A stretch of 64,000 bases of DNA from an uncultured Alphaproteobacteria bacterium (GTDB taxonomy: Bacteria > Pseudomonadota > Alphaproteobacteria > Rhodobacterales > Rhodobacteraceae), in the NCBI GenBank assembly GCA_902562285.1, contig CACESU010000005.1:1-64000 (forward strand). The letters are read 5' to 3'. This document shows positions 17,311 to 25,435 of the stretch, one piece after another; the first letter of the stretch is position 1; every line of letters begins with the position of its first letter. Made by a program: the position numbers and the translations under genes. Below the pieces are notes generated by a model that was not told the origin of the DNA, ran no database searches, and saw only the letters and a program-made list of their open reading frames with translations.

Positions 17311-18690
17311 TTGAACCGTCTCATAGTCATATCAAATAGGGTAATGTTACCATCTTTGAATAATAAAGAATCGGCTGGTGGTTTAGGCATCGCAATAGAG
17401 GAGTCATTAAAAAAGAATGGCGGTGTTTGGTTTGGCTGGAGTGGAGAAATATCAAATGAGAAAAATATAGAACCTGAAGTTTTAAAAAGTGACAATGTTA
17501 CATATGTAACACTTAAACTTTCTCCAGAAAATTATGAAAATTTTTATAATGGTTATTCAAATGCATCTTTATGGCCACTATTGCATTATAGATTAGATTT
17601 AGTTGAATATTCTAAGAAGAAATACTCAGGATATCAAAGAGTAAATAGCATTTTTTCAGATTTGATTAGCCCCTTCTTGTTAAAAGAAGATATAATCTGG
17701 ATACAAGATTATCACTTTATACTTTTGGCAAGAGAACTCAGGAAAAAAAAATGCATAAATAAAATGGGTTTTTTCTTACATGTTCCTTGGCCCTCAAAAG
17801 AAGTTTTGATGACCCTACCTGATCATAAAGAGATTGTGGAATCTCTTTTAGATTATGATGTCATTGGCTTTCAAACAAAAAGCTATGTTCTATCATTTCT
17901 AGATTACATAATTAGAGAAATGAATGGAACAATTGATACCGATGGATTTGTTTTTGCCAAAGGTAAAAAAGTAAAAGTTCAACATTTTCCAATTTCTATA
18001 GATACTGAGAAATTTATAGAGTTATCAAAAAATGCAGTTGGATCAACTCATGTCAATAGGCTAGTTGAAAGTTTAGGAAAATCTAATTTGATTATTGGTG
18101 TAGATAGATTAGATTACTCCAAAGGAATAATAAACCGATTTAAAGCATATGAAAATCTTTTAGAAAAATATCCAGAACATAAAAGAAATAGTACTCTCAT
18201 GCAAATAGCTCCTATATCCAGAGGAGAAGTTTGGCAATATAAGGAACTTAGGCAAGAGTTAGAAACTGAAGCAGGTCATATAAACGGTTTATATTCAGAC
18301 TTTGATTGGACACCAATTAGGTATTTAAATAGAGGTTTTAATAGAAAAATTCTTGCTGGATTTTTCAGAAGAAGTCAGATTGGCTTAGTAACTCCTTTTA
18401 GAGATGGCATGAATTTAGTTGCTAAAGAATATGTTGCCGCTCAAGACCCTTCTAATCCGGGAGTGCTTATACTTTCACAATTTGCAGGCGCAGCTGAAGA
18501 ATTGGATGGGGCAATTATAGTAAACCCTTATGATATCGAAGCTATAACCGAAGCAATAAACATAAGTTTAAAAATGTCCTCAGAAGAAAAACTTCATCGC
18601 TGGATTAGAATGATTGAACAAATAAATGAATTCGATATACACAAATGGAGCAGAAATTGTATTAAGTCCATTGAGAGTATAAAACTATAG
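17311..18690 (+). CDS. otsA: Trehalose-6-phosphate synthase
   Basis: A 459-residue GT20 glycosyltransferase that joins UDP-glucose and glucose-6-P. The GGL loop (SAGGLGIAIEE) lies near residue 22, WIQDYHF near 129, FLHVPWPS near 155, GVDRLDYSKG near 263 and RDGMNLVAKEY near 363. Length is normal. The start is TTG, supported by an AGAGGT site ending 5 bases upstream. The order otsB-otsA is the reverse of the E. coli biochemical order but common in operons. Confidence 0.92.
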   Translation: MNRLIVISNRVMLPSLNNKESAGGLGIAIEESLKKNGGVWFGWSGEISNEKNIEPEVLKSDNVTYVTLKLSPENYENFYNGYSNASLWPLLHYRLDLVEYSKKKYSGYQRVNSIFSDLISPFLLKEDIIWIQDYHFILLARELRKKKCINKMGFFLHVPWPSKEVLMTLPDHKEIVESLLDYDVIGFQTKSYVLSFLDYIIREMNGTIDTDGFVFAKGKKVKVQHFPISIDTEKFIELSKNAVGSTHVNRLVESLGKSNLIIGVDRLDYSKGIINRFKAYENLLEKYPEHKRNSTLMQIAPISRGEVWQYKELRQELETEAGHINGLYSDFDWTPIRYLNRGFNRKILAGFFRRSQIGLVTPFRDGMNLVAKEYVAAQDPSNPGVLILSQFAGAAEELDGAIIVNPYDIEAITEAINISLKMSSEEKLHRWIRMIEQINEFDIHKWSRNCIKSIESIKL

Positions 18691-18715
18691 AATTTTTTTT
18701 AATTTACAGTATAAA

Positions 18716-18789
18716 TGGAGCGGGTGATGGGAATCGAACCCACGTATTCAGCTTGGAAGGCTGCTGCTCTACCATTGAGCTACACCCGC
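18716..18789 (-). tRNA. tRNA-Gly (anticodon TCC)
   Basis: Read on the minus strand, this is a full 74-nt cloverleaf. The acceptor stem GCGGGTG pairs with CACCCGC, the D arm is GCTC...GAGC, the anticodon loop CTTCCAA gives anticodon TCC, and the T arm carries GTTCGATTC. The encoded CCA 3' end is the complement of TGG at 18716-18718. Confidence 0.95.
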
Positions 18790-18828
18790 TTATGAATAAT
18801 AAAGACCATAAAACTTCTAAAAGAAATT

Positions 18829-19509
18829 TCAATACTTTTTTAAAATTTTAATAGTTATATCTATTATCTCTGAGGCTGATTTAGCCAGATATGGGGTGCA
18901 AGAAGTATCAAAACTCTGATGAATAACACCATGACCATATAATAACAATATGAAAGGAACTTTTGCAGACTTACTGGTCATATAATCTGTATTTGTATCT
19001 CCAACAAAAACTGTTGACTTAATTGATGCACCTAAATTATCTATAGTTTTTAGCAAAGGTTTAGGATTTGGTTTAGCACAATTATATGTATCCGGACCAA
19101 CTATAATTTCAAAAAAAGAATGGATACCTAATTTATTTAGCAAAATATCAGCTTGTTTTTTTGGTTTATTTGTACAAACTCCAAGTTGGATTTTATTATT
19201 TTTAAAATATTCCAACATTTCTAGTGTACCTTCATAAAGAACAGAATTATCATCAATTACTTTTTCATAGTTTTTTAAAAATTTTGGGTAAAGGTTTTCA
19301 ACTAATTGTTCATCAATAAAACCATTATCCTGCAGTAAACCTTGTCTAATCGTACTTCTACCCCCTTTTGAGGATATGCCCTCATCCCTATTTTCTTTTA
19401 ACCTGTAATTAATACCAATTTCTTCAAAAGTTAGATTACCTGCATTAAGAAGATCTAAAGCTGTATCAGCTAATGTTCCATCCAAATCAAAAATAGCGAC
19501 TGAGTTCAT
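18829..19509 (-). CDS. gph: HAD phosphatase, phosphoglycolate phosphatase-like
   Basis: A 226-residue HAD subfamily I hydrolase. The nucleophile motif IFDLDGTLADT is at residues 6-16, VCTNKP near 117, the Lys region CAKPNPKPL near 147 and FVGDTNTD near 171. Gph removes phosphate from 2-phosphoglycolate; close relatives act on MurNAc-6-P (MupP). The neighbouring divergent glmU (90 bp away) would fit a cell-wall sugar role equally well, so the symbol is provisional. Confidence 0.7.
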   Translation of the reverse strand: MNSVAIFDLDGTLADTALDLLNAGNLTFEEIGINYRLKENRDEGISSKGGRSTIRQGLLQDNGFIDEQLVENLYPKFLKNYEKVIDDNSVLYEGTLEMLEYFKNNKIQLGVCTNKPKKQADILLNKLGIHSFFEIIVGPDTYNCAKPNPKPLLKTIDNLGASIKSTVFVGDTNTDYMTSKSAKVPFILLLYGHGVIHQSFDTSCTPYLAKSASEIIDITIKILKKY

Positions 19510-19598
19510 ATCTGGTCCTTTTTCTATGATGGAAAATTCCTATTCTTTAATATATAATTATTAATGATAATGAATTTAGATTATTAAGGAAAGTCAAA

Positions 19599-20900
19599 AT
19601 GCCTCTTTCAGTATTAATTCTAGCTGCTGGTAAAGGAACTAGAATGAATTCTAATTATCCCAAAGTTCTACATAACGTAGGTAATATACCTATGATTTAC
19701 TATTCAATTGATTTAGCTCAAAAATTAAATGCAACAAATATAGGGGTAGTAATATCTGAAAATGCTGTCGAAATTAGAAATTTTATAAAACGGTTGTCTA
19801 ACAAAATTGATCTAATTGTTCAGTCAAAACAACTTGGTACAGGACATGCTATTTTGTCAGCAAAGAAGTTTGAAAAAAAAACAGGGGATGTAATTATTCT
19901 ATATGGGGATTGTCCCTTAATTTCTATTGACTCATTGAATAATCTTATCACTGCAAGAAAAAAAGGAGCTGATATTGCAGTATTAGGCTTTTTTGCTGAT
20001 AATCCCAAACAATATGGACGTTTGGCTGTCGATGATAATAATAATTTAAAAAAAATAATTGAATTCAAAGATGCTACTAAAGATGAATTGGGGATAAAAT
20101 TGTGTAATTCAGGAGTTATGATCGCTAATAACAGAATTTTATTCTCGTTACTAAACCAAATTAGGAATAATAACTCAGCCCAAGAATTTTATTTAACTGA
20201 TATTGTATATAATGCAAATAAAGAAGGTCTCAATGTACAATATGTGAATTGTAGCGAGCTCGAAGCACAGGGTGTTAATAACCGTAAGGATTTATCTGAA
20301 GTAGAAAATCAGTTCCAAGTAAATAAACGAATAGAAGCATTATCAAATGGTGTAACTCTTAAAGACCCATCATCAACTTATTTTTCTTACGATACTGAAA
20401 TTGGAAAAGATACAATTATCGAACCAAATGTTAATTTTGGAACTGGTGTAAAAATTAAAAATGATGTAGTTATAAAATCTTTTTCCTACCTTGAGGGATG
20501 TGAAGTTAACCCTAATGTCACTTTGGGACCGTTTGCCAGAATAAGACCAAAAACTATTTTAGATAAGGGAGTAAAAGTAGGTAATTTTGTTGAAGTAAAA
20601 CAGTCACACCTTTCTCAAAATGTTAAAGTAAATCACTTAGCATATATAGGTGATGGAAAAATTGGTGAAAATTCAAATATTGGTGCTGGAACAATATTCT
20701 GTAATTATGACGGCTACTCCAAAAATGAAATAACTATTTCTAACGATACTTTTGTAGGTTCAAATGTATCATTGGTTGCACCATTAAAAATTGGAAATAA
20801 TGTGGTTATTGGCGCGGGTTCAACAATAACTAATGATATTAGAAATAATGAACTTTCATTAGGAAGAACGAGACAGATAAATAAAAAAAGAAAGAAATAG
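19599..20900 (+). CDS. glmU: Bifunctional GlmU: glucosamine-1-P acetyltransferase / GlcNAc-1-P uridyltransferase
   Basis: A 433-residue enzyme making UDP-GlcNAc. The N-terminal uridyltransferase has LAAGKGTRMNSNYPKVLH at residues 7-24, LGTGHAI near 82 and YGDCPLI near 105. The C-terminal half (about 245-430) is left-handed hexapeptide repeats, with the acetyltransferase segment KVGNFVEVKQS, then VNHLAYIGDG (catalytic His near 345) and GAGTIFCNYDG. It is slightly shorter than the usual 450-460 residues because the C-terminal tail is short. It is monocistronic, divergent from gph. Confidence 0.93.
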   Translation: MPLSVLILAAGKGTRMNSNYPKVLHNVGNIPMIYYSIDLAQKLNATNIGVVISENAVEIRNFIKRLSNKIDLIVQSKQLGTGHAILSAKKFEKKTGDVIILYGDCPLISIDSLNNLITARKKGADIAVLGFFADNPKQYGRLAVDDNNNLKKIIEFKDATKDELGIKLCNSGVMIANNRILFSLLNQIRNNNSAQEFYLTDIVYNANKEGLNVQYVNCSELEAQGVNNRKDLSEVENQFQVNKRIEALSNGVTLKDPSSTYFSYDTEIGKDTIIEPNVNFGTGVKIKNDVVIKSFSYLEGCEVNPNVTLGPFARIRPKTILDKGVKVGNFVEVKQSHLSQNVKVNHLAYIGDGKIGENSNIGAGTIFCNYDGYSKNEITISNDTFVGSNVSLVAPLKIGNNVVIGAGSTITNDIRNNELSLGRTRQINKKRKK

Positions 20901-20978
20901 AAATTTATTTAAATCAATTGAATAATTTTAAAATAAAATGTAACTTTAAAAATTGGAAAAGAAACATAAGTTAGCTCA

Positions 20979-21992
20979 ATGACAAAATATCCGCCGCTTA
21001 TTGACCCATTTAACCGAAAAATCAACTATCTAAGAGTTTCAGTTACAGATCGATGTGACTTTCGTTGTGTTTATTGTATGTCAGAGAAAATGCAATTTCT
21101 TCCTAAAAAAGATTTATTAACTTTAGAAGAATTAGATAAAATTTGCTCTGTATTTATAGAAATGGGCATTACAAAATTGCGAATTACAGGTGGTGAACCT
21201 TTAGTAAGGAGAAATATACTTAGTTTTTTTAAAAGTATTTCTAGGCATTTAATTACGGGGGATTTAAAAGAACTAACACTTACAACTAATGGGAGCCAAT
21301 TGAAAAAGTTTGCAAGACCATTGTTTGATTTAGGAGTTAAAAGAGTAAATGTTTCTTTAGATACATTAAATCCTGAAAAATTCAAAAAAATTACAAGATG
21401 GGGAAAATTAGATCAAGTGCTTGACGGTATTAAGGAAGCAAAAGAAGCAGGTCTAGCCATAAAAATAAATAAAGTTGCTTTGAAAAAAACTAATCAAGAT
21501 GAATTGAACAAATTCATACAATGGTGTGGTGATGAAGGGTTTGATCTTACTTTTATTGAAGTAATGCCAATGGGAGATTTTGGTGAAGAAGATAGATTAG
21601 ATCAATTTTGGTCATTAAAAGATCTAAGAGAAGAATTAGATAAAAAATGGACCTTAAAAGACTTATCATTAACTACTGGTGGGCCGGCTAGATATTCTGA
21701 AATTTCTGAAACAGGTCAAAAAGTAGGATTTATAACTCCACTTACCCATAACTTCTGTGAATCCTGTAATAGAGTACGTATGACTTGTACAGGGCAATTG
21801 TTTATGTGCCTAGGACAGGAGGAAGATGCAGATCTTAGATCAGCTCTAAGAGATGGATCAGATAATGACCATTTATTAAGAAAAAGAATAATGCAAGCAG
21901 TAGATAGAAAACCAAAGGGTCATGACTTTGACTATTCTCGCAAAAAAATTTCAGGCCAAATGTCAAGATTCATGAGCCACACTGGAGGCTAG
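20979..21992 (+). CDS. moaA: GTP 3',8-cyclase (molybdenum cofactor biosynthesis)
   Basis: A 337-residue radical SAM enzyme for the first step of molybdopterin synthesis. The N-terminal cluster C-x3-C-x2-C is Cys26/30/33 (RCDFRCVYC), followed by GGEPLVRR near 70. The C-terminal cluster C-x2-C-x13-C begins near residue 261. The protein ends in the conserved Gly-Gly tail needed for activity. No other moa gene is adjacent. Confidence 0.94.
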   Translation: MTKYPPLIDPFNRKINYLRVSVTDRCDFRCVYCMSEKMQFLPKKDLLTLEELDKICSVFIEMGITKLRITGGEPLVRRNILSFFKSISRHLITGDLKELTLTTNGSQLKKFARPLFDLGVKRVNVSLDTLNPEKFKKITRWGKLDQVLDGIKEAKEAGLAIKINKVALKKTNQDELNKFIQWCGDEGFDLTFIEVMPMGDFGEEDRLDQFWSLKDLREELDKKWTLKDLSLTTGGPARYSEISETGQKVGFITPLTHNFCESCNRVRMTCTGQLFMCLGQEEDADLRSALRDGSDNDHLLRKRIMQAVDRKPKGHDFDYSRKKISGQMSRFMSHTGG

Positions 21993-22005
21993 AAGAATTT
22001 TTAAG

Positions 22006-22033
22006 TTAGACATTTTTAAATTTTTGGTATAAT
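22006..22033 (+). promoter_or_regulatory. Sigma-70-like promoter for the cytochrome c' gene
   Basis: A TTAGAC -35-like hexamer (22006-22011) and a perfect TATAAT -10 (22028-22033), separated by 16 bp, lie 25 bp before the cytochrome c' start codon. It is one of the clearest consensus promoters in the window, although TATAAT-like strings are common at this base composition. Confidence 0.5.
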
Positions 22034-22058
22034 GACCCAATTATTTTAAGGAAGAGTT

Positions 22059-22493
22059 ATGAAAAAAATTATTATGTTTTTTTTGATATACGCATTTTCA
22101 ATAGTGTTCGTTTATGCTTCAAGTGATAATGTAAAAAAACGTCAAAATGCTATGCAACAAGTAAGAGAAGCTACTAAAGTTTTATTTCCAATGGCAAAAG
22201 GTAAAACCGATTATGATGATTTTGTAGTAATTTCAATGCTTGACCAGATGCTAAATGCTGCAAAACCCTATGCAAGCTATTTCTCAATTGAACAAGAGGC
22301 AGTAGCTCACTCAGAGGCTGCTGAAACCATTTGGACAGATAGATCTGGCTTTAACCAAAGTGTAAATAAATTCATAGATGATATAGAATTTGCATTAAAC
22401 GCCGAACCAGAAAATTTGGATGATTTCAAACCCATGTTCGCAAAAATCACTAATAATTGTCAAAGCTGTCATCAAGTTTATAGGATGAAGTAA
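22059..22493 (+). CDS. Cytochrome c' (class II c-type cytochrome)
   Basis: A 144-residue exported cytochrome. It has a hydrophobic signal peptide ending near ASS (residues 20-22), a mostly helical body and the haem attachment motif CQSCH at residues 134-138, six residues from the C-terminus. This C-terminal placement is typical of the four-helix-bundle cytochrome c' family. These proteins bind NO or act in periplasmic electron transfer; the role here is not shown by neighbours. It needs the general cytochrome c maturation system, which is not in the window. Confidence 0.85.
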   Translation: MKKIIMFFLIYAFSIVFVYASSDNVKKRQNAMQQVREATKVLFPMAKGKTDYDDFVVISMLDQMLNAAKPYASYFSIEQEAVAHSEAAETIWTDRSGFNQSVNKFIDDIEFALNAEPENLDDFKPMFAKITNNCQSCHQVYRMK

Positions 22494-22527
22494 AATCTTT
22501 CATTATGAACTTTTATAGTAATTCGAA

Positions 22528-23391
22528 ATGAACTATTTATTTGGAGTTGATGGAGGAGGATCTGGTTGCAGAGTAGTTTTGACATCAACTGATGGAAAAA
22601 TTTTGGGGAAAGCCAAGGGTGGACCTGCAAATATAGAAACATCATTTTCTAAAGCTAGAGATAATATAATAAATGCATGCATGACTGCTTTTAAAGTAGC
22701 AAATTTGTCTGAAAACAACTTTAAGAGTTCATATGCTATATTGGGTTTAGCAGGATCTAATCTTGGTAATTATGCTTCAAAGTTGTCTAATGATTTGCCA
22801 TTTGCAAAAAATAAAATATTAAATGATGGTGAAATCACTTTGGAAGGAGCCATTGGACCAGTTGATGGATGTATTGGAGCTTTAGGGACTGGCTCAGTTT
22901 TTGTTGGCAGAAAAAGAGGAATTGTAAAACTTACTGGTGGTTGGGGTTTTAATTTAGGAGATGATGGGTCTGGAGCTAAACTTGGAAAAGAACTTATGAA
23001 ATTATCAATAAAATGTCATGATGGTTTAGAAAATCATTCTGATCTAACAATAGATTTTTTGAAAAATTTTAATAGTGATATAAAAGAAATGGTTGAATGC
23101 GCAAAGTCTTTTAAGCCAATAGATTATGCTCAGTATGCACCTCAAATTTTTTCAGCAATGCGTTGCCAAGACAGCAATGCGAGAAAATTAATAGAATGTG
23201 AGGTTGTACTTATAGAAAAATCACTTATTGCTGCAGGTTTTAGGGAAGAAAATCCTTTCTGTCTAATTGGAGGACTTGGTAAATTATTTTTACCTTTTTT
23301 AAGAGATGTTTTTGTCAGGTCCTGTATTGAACCAAAAGGGGATGCACTAAAAGGTGCTGTATCTATAGGAAAAAGAGAATTTTTTATATAA
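22528..23391 (+). CDS. BadF/BadG/BcrA/BcrD-type ATPase, N-acetylglucosamine kinase-like
   Basis: A 287-residue ASKHA-fold kinase. The N-terminal phosphate-binding loop FGVDGGGSGCRVV is at residues 4-16, AILGLAGSNLG near 71 and GALGTGSVFVGRK near 117. A GWGFNLGDDGSGAKLG stretch lies near 137. The last is characteristic of bacterial and eukaryotic GlcNAc kinases (NAGK-like), which phosphorylate amino sugars for recycling into UDP-GlcNAc. The upstream glmU fits this role. Other sugars cannot be excluded. Confidence 0.75.
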   Translation: MNYLFGVDGGGSGCRVVLTSTDGKILGKAKGGPANIETSFSKARDNIINACMTAFKVANLSENNFKSSYAILGLAGSNLGNYASKLSNDLPFAKNKILNDGEITLEGAIGPVDGCIGALGTGSVFVGRKRGIVKLTGGWGFNLGDDGSGAKLGKELMKLSIKCHDGLENHSDLTIDFLKNFNSDIKEMVECAKSFKPIDYAQYAPQIFSAMRCQDSNARKLIECEVVLIEKSLIAAGFREENPFCLIGGLGKLFLPFLRDVFVRSCIEPKGDALKGAVSIGKREFFI

Positions 23392-23460
23392 TCTTATGAA
23401 AAAAGATTACTTCCTATAACTTGACTTAATTGAAAGCTTAAATTAAAAAACCATATATTT

Positions 23461-23537
23461 GGCGAAGTAGCTCAGGCGGTTAGAGCAGAGGAATCATAAT
23501 CCTTGTGTCGGGGGTTCAAGTCCCTCCTTCGCTACCA
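23461..23537 (+). tRNA. tRNA-Met (anticodon CAT, elongator)
   Basis: A full 77-nt cloverleaf. The acceptor GGCGAAG pairs with CTTCGCT (first pair G-T), the D arm is GCTC...GAGC, the anticodon loop ATCATAA gives CAT, the T arm has TTCAAGT and the CCA end is encoded. The paired first base argues against initiator tRNA; tRNA-Ile2 (lysidine-modified CAT) is a less likely alternative. Degenerate copies of its 3' part occur at 30223-30242 and 33104-33153. Confidence 0.93.
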
Positions 23538-24098
23538 CTAAAAGCGTTTAAAATCAATGACTTACAAGAGAAAATCGGTGTCAGTGAAATATTAAGAGAT
23601 ATCAATCTATTATATTGGCTAATACCTCTGAAAATTTTTTCATAACAAAGCAAAAACATTTATAAAGTCTGGATGATGTTTTGCACCTCTTATTTTTTTT
23701 AAATAACTGAAATATGTATTTATAAATACAAAAAAAATTAAAATTATTAAAATGATTCTTTTTCTGGATATAAGTTCTATATTTATCCAATTTATAATCA
23801 AAATCATTTTTTTAACATTTAATTTTTTGCTTAAATATAGGTCAATATTTGATATCTGTTAAGATAATAAACACAAAATCCTCAATTGACTTTAGGTAAT
23901 TTTTTTTTTTTTAAAAATTAAAAGCAAAATAAACTAAAAAATTAAACAGATCCTTAAGGATCTAAAAGAATGCGCGCTTTATCCCTACAAGCATAGAGCG
24001 CGCAAACACACAACAGTGCTGGAGTACGTTAATATATTTTAATAAATTATCCAAATAAAAATTATTTGCTTACTTCAGCTTTCAAAAAGGAAAGCGAA
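23538..24098. other. 561-bp gene-free region between tRNA-Met and urtA, with two perfect palindromes
   Basis: No credible gene is present; a 62-codon minus frame at 23602-23790 has no family pattern. Sequence just after the tRNA (near 23548-23572) resembles sequence after the 3'-tRNA remnant near 30250-30274. Near urtA are a perfect 16-bp palindrome AGATCCTTAAGGATCT (23948-23963) and a GC-rich hairpin with an 8-bp stem TGCGCGCT/AGCGCGCA and 18-nt loop (23971-24004). These could be a transcript leader structure or operator for the urea importer. Confidence 0.6.
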
Positions 24099-25379
24099 AT
24101 GAAAAAAATTATAAATTTTACAAAAATAGCCTTAGCAAGTATTTTTTTTGTATCTTCTTCTTTTCCAAGTATAGCAGATATAAAAATTGGAATTCTTCAT
24201 TCTTTATCAGGAACACTTGCAATTTCAGAAACTACTCTAAAAGATACAATGCTTTATTTAATAGATAAACAAAATGCAAAAGGTGGTATTAATGGGGAAA
24301 AATTAGTTCCTGTTGTGGTAGATCCTGCCTCTGATTGGCCACTATTTGCTGAAAAGGCTAGAGAACTACTTACAGTTCAAAAAGTAGATGTAATGTTTGG
24401 ATGTTGGACTTCTGTATCAAGAAAGTCAGTACTTCCTGTGATTGAAGAACTAAATGGCTTACTTTTTTACCCTGTACAATATGAAGGTGAAGAAAGCTCA
24501 AAGAATGTATTTTATACTGGGGCTGCTCCTAACCAGCAAGCAATACCAGCAACAGATTATTATTTAGAAGAATTAGGAGTTGAAAAATTTGCACTTTTAG
24601 GAACTGATTATGTCTATCCTAGAACGACAAATAAAATTCTTAATCAATATCTTATTGATAAAGGAATTCCTGAATCTGATATATTTGTAAACTATACCCC
24701 TTTTGGCCATTCAGATTGGTCAAAAATAGTTTCAGATGTTGTAGCGCTTGGTGCAGATGGAAAAAAAGTGGGTGTTATATCTACAATAAATGGAGATGCT
24801 AACATAGGCTTTTATAAAGAGTTAGCTGCTGCAGGCGTTTCAGCAGATGATATCCCAGTTGTGGCATTTTCTGTTGGAGAGGAAGAACTTTCAGGATTAG
24901 ACACAACTAATCTTGTAGGTCATCTTGCTGCTTGGAATTATTTTCAATCAGCAGAATCTGACCTAAATGACGAATTTGTTGCTGAATGGAAAAGTGTAAT
25001 GGGCACAGAAAGAGTTACTAATGATCCGATGGAGGCTCATGTTATTGGCTTTAACATGTATGTAAAGGCCGTAGAAAAAGCCGGCACTACTGACGTTGAT
25101 GCTGTCAGAGCAGCCATGTATGGAATTAAAGTTCCAAATATGACTGGTGGTATGGCTGAAATGCTTCCAAATCATCATTTATCCAAACCAGTGCTGATTG
25201 GTGAAATTCAAGCAGATGGTCAATTTGATATAATTAGTCAAACAACTGAAGTTCCAGGAGACGCTTGGACAGATTTCCTATCAGAATCTGCTCCTCTTAT
25301 ATCCGATTGGAAAGATTTAGGATGTGGTATGTACAATAAGGAAACTAGTACCTGCATTCAATTAAAGTCAAATTATTAA
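24099..25379 (+). CDS. urtA: Urea ABC transporter substrate-binding protein
   Basis: A periplasmic binding protein of the amide/urea (Peripl_BP_5, UrtA/FmdD) family, about 426 residues. A signal peptide starts MKKIINFTK and ends near SIADIK. It is followed by KIGILHSLSGTLAISE, VMFGCWTSVSRKSVLPV near residue 108 and FYPVQYEGEE, which are hallmark UrtA segments. The start ATG at 24099 is chosen because AAAGGAAAG sits just ahead and it opens the signal peptide; the frame extends upstream to a TTG at 24066. It heads a complete urtABCDE operon. Confidence 0.92.
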   Translation: MKKIINFTKIALASIFFVSSSFPSIADIKIGILHSLSGTLAISETTLKDTMLYLIDKQNAKGGINGEKLVPVVVDPASDWPLFAEKARELLTVQKVDVMFGCWTSVSRKSVLPVIEELNGLLFYPVQYEGEESSKNVFYTGAAPNQQAIPATDYYLEELGVEKFALLGTDYVYPRTTNKILNQYLIDKGIPESDIFVNYTPFGHSDWSKIVSDVVALGADGKKVGVISTINGDANIGFYKELAAAGVSADDIPVVAFSVGEEELSGLDTTNLVGHLAAWNYFQSAESDLNDEFVAEWKSVMGTERVTNDPMEAHVIGFNMYVKAVEKAGTTDVDAVRAAMYGIKVPNMTGGMAEMLPNHHLSKPVLIGEIQADGQFDIISQTTEVPGDAWTDFLSESAPLISDWKDLGCGMYNKETSTCIQLKSNY

Positions 25380-25392
25380 TATTACAGAATAA

Positions 25393-25418
25393 TTTAGGGA
25401 GGATATCACCTCCCTAAA
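25393..25418 (+). terminator. Hairpin between urtA and urtB (partial terminator or mRNA stabiliser)
   Basis: A 10-bp perfect stem TTTAGGGAGG / CCTCCCTAAA with a 6-nt loop lies between urtA and urtB. Only a short T-tract follows. Such intra-operon hairpins after a binding-protein gene usually raise its expression relative to downstream permease genes. Confidence 0.6.
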
Positions 25419-25435
25419 TTTAGAGCTTATGCTAA

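Noticed and set aside
23602-23790. A 62-codon minus-strand frame after tRNA-Met
   Set aside because: Composition is that of random A/T-rich DNA (Lys, Phe, Tyr, Asn), with no start signal and no recognisable pattern.
23948-24004. Guanidine-I (ykkC) riboswitch upstream of urtA
   Set aside because: The conserved ykkC core elements are not seen; only two simple hairpins are present.
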